NCBI GenBank assembly: GCA_031267635.1
Contig: JAIRYX010000392.1
Span: 1-7,620, forward strand
Source: Planctomycetaceae bacterium
Lineage (GTDB): Bacteria > Planctomycetota > Planctomycetia > Pirellulales > Thermoguttaceae
DNA length: 7,620 nucleotides
Direction of reading: 5' to 3'
Part shown: piece after piece, positions 4,964 through 7,620 of the stretch
How positions within the stretch are numbered: the stretch's first letter is position 1
Layout of the letters: every line of letters begins with the position of its first letter
Made by a program: the position numbers and the translations under genes
Notes under the pieces: generated by a model
The model's database searches: none
Told to the model about the DNA's origin: nothing
The model's input: the letters and a program-made list of their open reading frames with translations, nothing else

Positions 4964-7390
4964 ATGTCAAAAACATATCAATTTTTCCAACTGCACAAAA
5001 TCATCGTTGCCGTGTTTCTTTTGGGCGTGATGTTTTCGACACAAGCGGTTCATGCACAAGGGCTTTTGATTTCTGATAGCGACCGTTTGCCGCGAGTCCA
5101 TATGTTTCCGCAGCGTCCGATTCCAATGCCGGTTGTAGATGCCAGCCAGATTTACGCGATTAAAGAAATCGCCGTTGATGGAAAATTGACGGATCAAATT
5201 GCGGAAGTCAACGTTTCACAAACGTTTACAAACACCACAAATCGCACCATCGAAACATCGTTTGTTTTCCCGCTACCTTACAACGGAGCAATTGACCAAA
5301 TGACGTTACTTGTGAACGGCAAAGAGTATCCGGCAAAATTACTCGACACGAAAGCCGCACGTTCTACTTATGAAAGAATCGTGCGAGCTAACCGCGATCC
5401 GGCGTTGCTCGAATGGATCGGAACCGGCATGTTCCGTACAAGCGTTTTTCCGATTCCTTCAGGTGAAAGCCGAACCGTAACAATACGCTATACGCAATTG
5501 TTACGCTCGGAACACGGCGTCACCGACTATATTTTCCCGCTTACAACAGCAAAATACACCTCGAAGCCGCTCGAAAAAATTACCATTACACTCAATATCG
5601 AATCGCGTGACGAGTTGAAAAATATTTACAGTCCGACTCACGGCGTTGATGTGAAACGTTTCAACGAAAAGCGTGCTGTTGTCAAATATGAAGAATCAAA
5701 TACCGTACCGCACTCTGATTTTCGATTGTTATTTGATACTCAAAACGGCGAGATCAGTTCACGGATTCTCAGTTACCGTCCTAAAAACGACGAAGACGGC
5801 TACTTTTTGCTGATGAGTTCGCCGAAAATCACATCGGAAAAAAACAAACCGATTGCGAAAACGGTTGTTTTTGTTCTCGATTGTTCGGGAAGTATGTCGG
5901 GTAACAAAATCGAACAAGCCCGCGAATCGCTGAAATTTGTTCTCGACAAACTTAACGAGGGCGATAAATTCAATATCATTACGTTCAATTCCGGCGTCAG
6001 TACTTACAAACAAGATTTAATTGATTACAACAGCAAAACGAAACAGGAAAGTCTCGACTTTTGCGATAGCATTCGCGCAACCGGCGAAACGAACATTCAC
6101 GACGCGATCAAAACCACGCTGGCGATGGTTAAAGACAAAGAACATCCAAGTTATCTCATCTTTTTGACAGACGGACAGCCGACGTCGGGAATCACGGACG
6201 AATCAAAAATCGTTGTCGACGCGATTGAGTCCAACAGCAATAAAACGCGGATGTTTGTTTTTGGAGTCGGCAATGATGTGAACAGCCGATTGCTCGACAA
6301 ATTGGCACGCGGCAATTTCGGTATCAGCGATTACGTGTTGCCGACGGAAAACATTGAGGAAAAAATCAGCAACTTGTATTCGCGGATTAGCGCACCGGTG
6401 TTGACCAACGCAAAATGGTCGATTTTTCGTGAAAACGACGGTAATCGCAACGTAACCAATCAGGTTTATCCGGCAAGCGAATTTGATTTATTCGCGGGCG
6501 AGCAACTGATTATTGTCGGACGTTATTCCAAAACCGGCGACGTCAGCGTAACGTTGACCGGAACAGTGGACAGTAACGAAAAGACATTCACATTCGACGG
6601 CGAGTTTGTCGAAACGAGCGACGACTCGCGGTTTTCGTTTATTGAGCGGCTTTGGGCGGTTCGGCGTATCGGCGAAATTATCGACCAGCTTGATTTGAAA
6701 GGCGATAATAAAGAACTGACCGAAGAACTTGTGCGGCTTTCAACACAACATGGAATTTTAACGCCGCTGACTTCATTTTTGGCGGACGATTCGACGGATT
6801 TACGAGCAACTACCGATAACGCTGTCCGCGCAAGCGAATTGAGTCGTGAACAGTTAGGAATGGTCGCCGGTTCCGGCGCAACAGCTTCGCGGGCGATGAA
6901 AAACTCCATGCAAAACGCTCAATTTGCCGAGGAATCCTTTGTGCGGCAAGATCGTGCGATTCAGGAAAACGCCGTACACGTACAATCACTCCCTACTAGC
7001 CAAAGGACAAGGACATTGAACGGCGGTAGGGGCGGCTATGCAAGCGGCAGAAGAAATATGGAAATAGCTTCATCAATAACTCCCCAAATATCGGCGTCAC
7101 AAGAGAGCTTTGCGAAAGCGAAAACAGATTCCGAAATAAACTCTTCTGTGCCGCAACCGATGAAACGAGTGCAGCAACTAGGAAATCAAACGTTCTACTT
7201 CCGCAACAATCAATGGGAAGATCCGTCTGTGACCGCCGAGCAGCGTCAAAAAACCCAAGTCGTCAAGCAATTCAGCGAAACGTATTTCGCACTGGTTGAC
7301 AAGCATGGAAAAGAATTAACGCAATTCCTCGTCCTTGGCGAACCAATGTTACTCAATTTCAAAGGTCAAACGTATTTGTTTGAGATGTAA
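4964..7390 (+). CDS. Secreted VIT and VWA domain protein
   Basis: This 808-aa protein starts with a signal peptide: a basic end, a hydrophobic core at about 12-25, and a likely signal peptidase site after Ala31 in VHA-Q. A VIT domain (about residues 65-182) includes the VSQTFTN strand, FVFPLPYNGAID and the YERIVRANRDPALLEW block. A VWA domain (about 298-475) has a complete metal site: Asp306-Ser308-Ser310 in DCSGSMS, Thr376 in GETN and Asp403 in LTDG. A helical segment at 556-605 (RLWAVRRIGEI ... HGILTPLTSF) is the usual bacterial VIT-VWA extension. A polar, Gly/Ser/Gln-rich linker (about 606-735) follows, then a conserved-looking tail (NQTFYFRNNQWED ... FALV ... YLFEM). The family resembles inter-alpha-trypsin inhibitor heavy chains and is thought to mediate metal-dependent protein or matrix binding at the cell surface; the ligand is unknown. 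No C-terminal anchor or PEP-CTERM is present. It stands alone in its operon. Confidence 0.9.
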   Translation: MSKTYQFFQLHKIIVAVFLLGVMFSTQAVHAQGLLISDSDRLPRVHMFPQRPIPMPVVDASQIYAIKEIAVDGKLTDQIAEVNVSQTFTNTTNRTIETSFVFPLPYNGAIDQMTLLVNGKEYPAKLLDTKAARSTYERIVRANRDPALLEWIGTGMFRTSVFPIPSGESRTVTIRYTQLLRSEHGVTDYIFPLTTAKYTSKPLEKITITLNIESRDELKNIYSPTHGVDVKRFNEKRAVVKYEESNTVPHSDFRLLFDTQNGEISSRILSYRPKNDEDGYFLLMSSPKITSEKNKPIAKTVVFVLDCSGSMSGNKIEQARESLKFVLDKLNEGDKFNIITFNSGVSTYKQDLIDYNSKTKQESLDFCDSIRATGETNIHDAIKTTLAMVKDKEHPSYLIFLTDGQPTSGITDESKIVVDAIESNSNKTRMFVFGVGNDVNSRLLDKLARGNFGISDYVLPTENIEEKISNLYSRISAPVLTNAKWSIFRENDGNRNVTNQVYPASEFDLFAGEQLIIVGRYSKTGDVSVTLTGTVDSNEKTFTFDGEFVETSDDSRFSFIERLWAVRRIGEIIDQLDLKGDNKELTEELVRLSTQHGILTPLTSFLADDSTDLRATTDNAVRASELSREQLGMVAGSGATASRAMKNSMQNAQFAEESFVRQDRAIQENAVHVQSLPTSQRTRTLNGGRGGYASGRRNMEIASSITPQISASQESFAKAKTDSEINSSVPQPMKRVQQLGNQTFYFRNNQWEDPSVTAEQRQKTQVVKQFSETYFALVDKHGKELTQFLVLGEPMLLNFKGQTYLFEM

Positions 7391-7453
7391 AATTTGTTAA
7401 GGCAATTTCAAATATTTCTGATGGTTTCGTTTTTTAGGGGACAATCTTTGAAA

Positions 7454-7475
7454 ACGCCATAGAACACTATGGCGT
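7454..7475. terminator. Hairpin after the VIT+VWA gene
   Basis: ACGCCATAG (7454-7462) and CTATGGCGT (7467-7475) pair exactly around an AACA loop, 63 nt after the stop codon. There is no U-tract on the plus side (CAGTTTCCC follows) and the hairpin directly abuts the repeat element that begins at 7476, so it may be part of the element's insertion context instead of a terminator. Confidence 0.4.
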
Positions 7476-7620
7476 CAGTTTCCCAATCCAAATAAATCCG
7501 TACTTGGCAACTGAATAGTTACTGTCAATATTTACCGGAAAATATGATCATTGCCGCCCTTATTATGAAATTCAGCAGAAAGTTTGTTCAGCCCCAATCA
7601 TCAAAATTGGAGAAATCCAT
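7476..7620. mobile_element. Left end of a second copy of the palindromic element (partial)
   Basis: The terminal segment CAGTTTCCCAATCCAAATAA (7476-7495) and the following ATCCGTAC match the left end of the 3674-3988 element. TTTACCGGAAAAT at 7531-7543 matches 3726-3738 closely, and GCCCTTATT at 7556-7564 matches 3802-3810. The end also forms its own hairpin with GGCAACTG (7506-7513). Orientation is the same as copy 1. It diverges or is shortened internally and probably continues past the window edge. Confidence 0.55.

Noticed and set aside
4964..7390. VIT+VWA protein as a substrate of the exosortase system implied at the left edge
   Set aside because: Its C-terminus ends YLFEM, with no PEP-like motif, hydrophobic helix or basic tail, so sorting by that route is not supported.

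Overview
The window looks like a piece of a low-GC bacterial chromosome, most likely from the Planctomycetota (inference). Three things point that way: a DUF3485/EpsI-type exosortase companion protein ending in an FxYAxGxxxxWxxxNPR-like stretch, a secreted VIT+VWA protein of the kind abundant in that phylum, and loosely packed single genes with long AT-rich spacers. No rRNA, tRNA or ribosomal protein gene is present to fix the taxonomy.

Layout. Positions 1-569 (minus) hold the 5' part of an exosortase-associated EpsI/DUF3485 family gene that runs off the left edge. It has a good ribosome binding site and a convincing promoter. Positions 839-1609 (minus) hold a complete NRDE/TANGO2-family gene. 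A 632-bp AT-rich spacer separates it from a divergent membrane-anchored alpha/beta hydrolase gene at 2242-3342 (plus), which is followed by a perfect 18-bp-stem hairpin. Positions 3343-4963 form a 1.6-kb region without an intact gene but crowded with secondary structure. It holds a 15-bp inverted repeat (3544-3616), a 315-bp palindromic MITE-like element (3674-3988), a GC-rich block that can fold as a three-way junction (4081-4229), a 111-bp block closed by a perfect 17-bp inverted repeat (4253-4363), and a small decayed reading frame (4594-4746, minus). Positions 4964-7390 (plus) encode an 808-aa secreted VIT+VWA protein. The last 230 bp contain a hairpin and the left end of a second copy of the 315-bp element in the same orientation, so the VIT+VWA gene lies between two copies.

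The genes do not form an obvious operon or pathway. The EpsI-like and VIT+VWA proteins act at or outside the cell membrane, the hydrolase is membrane anchored, and the NRDE protein is probably cytoplasmic. The most unusual content is the structured intergenic region, not the protein genes. Whether its blocks are mobile-element remnants or expressed structured RNAs cannot be settled from this sequence alone.
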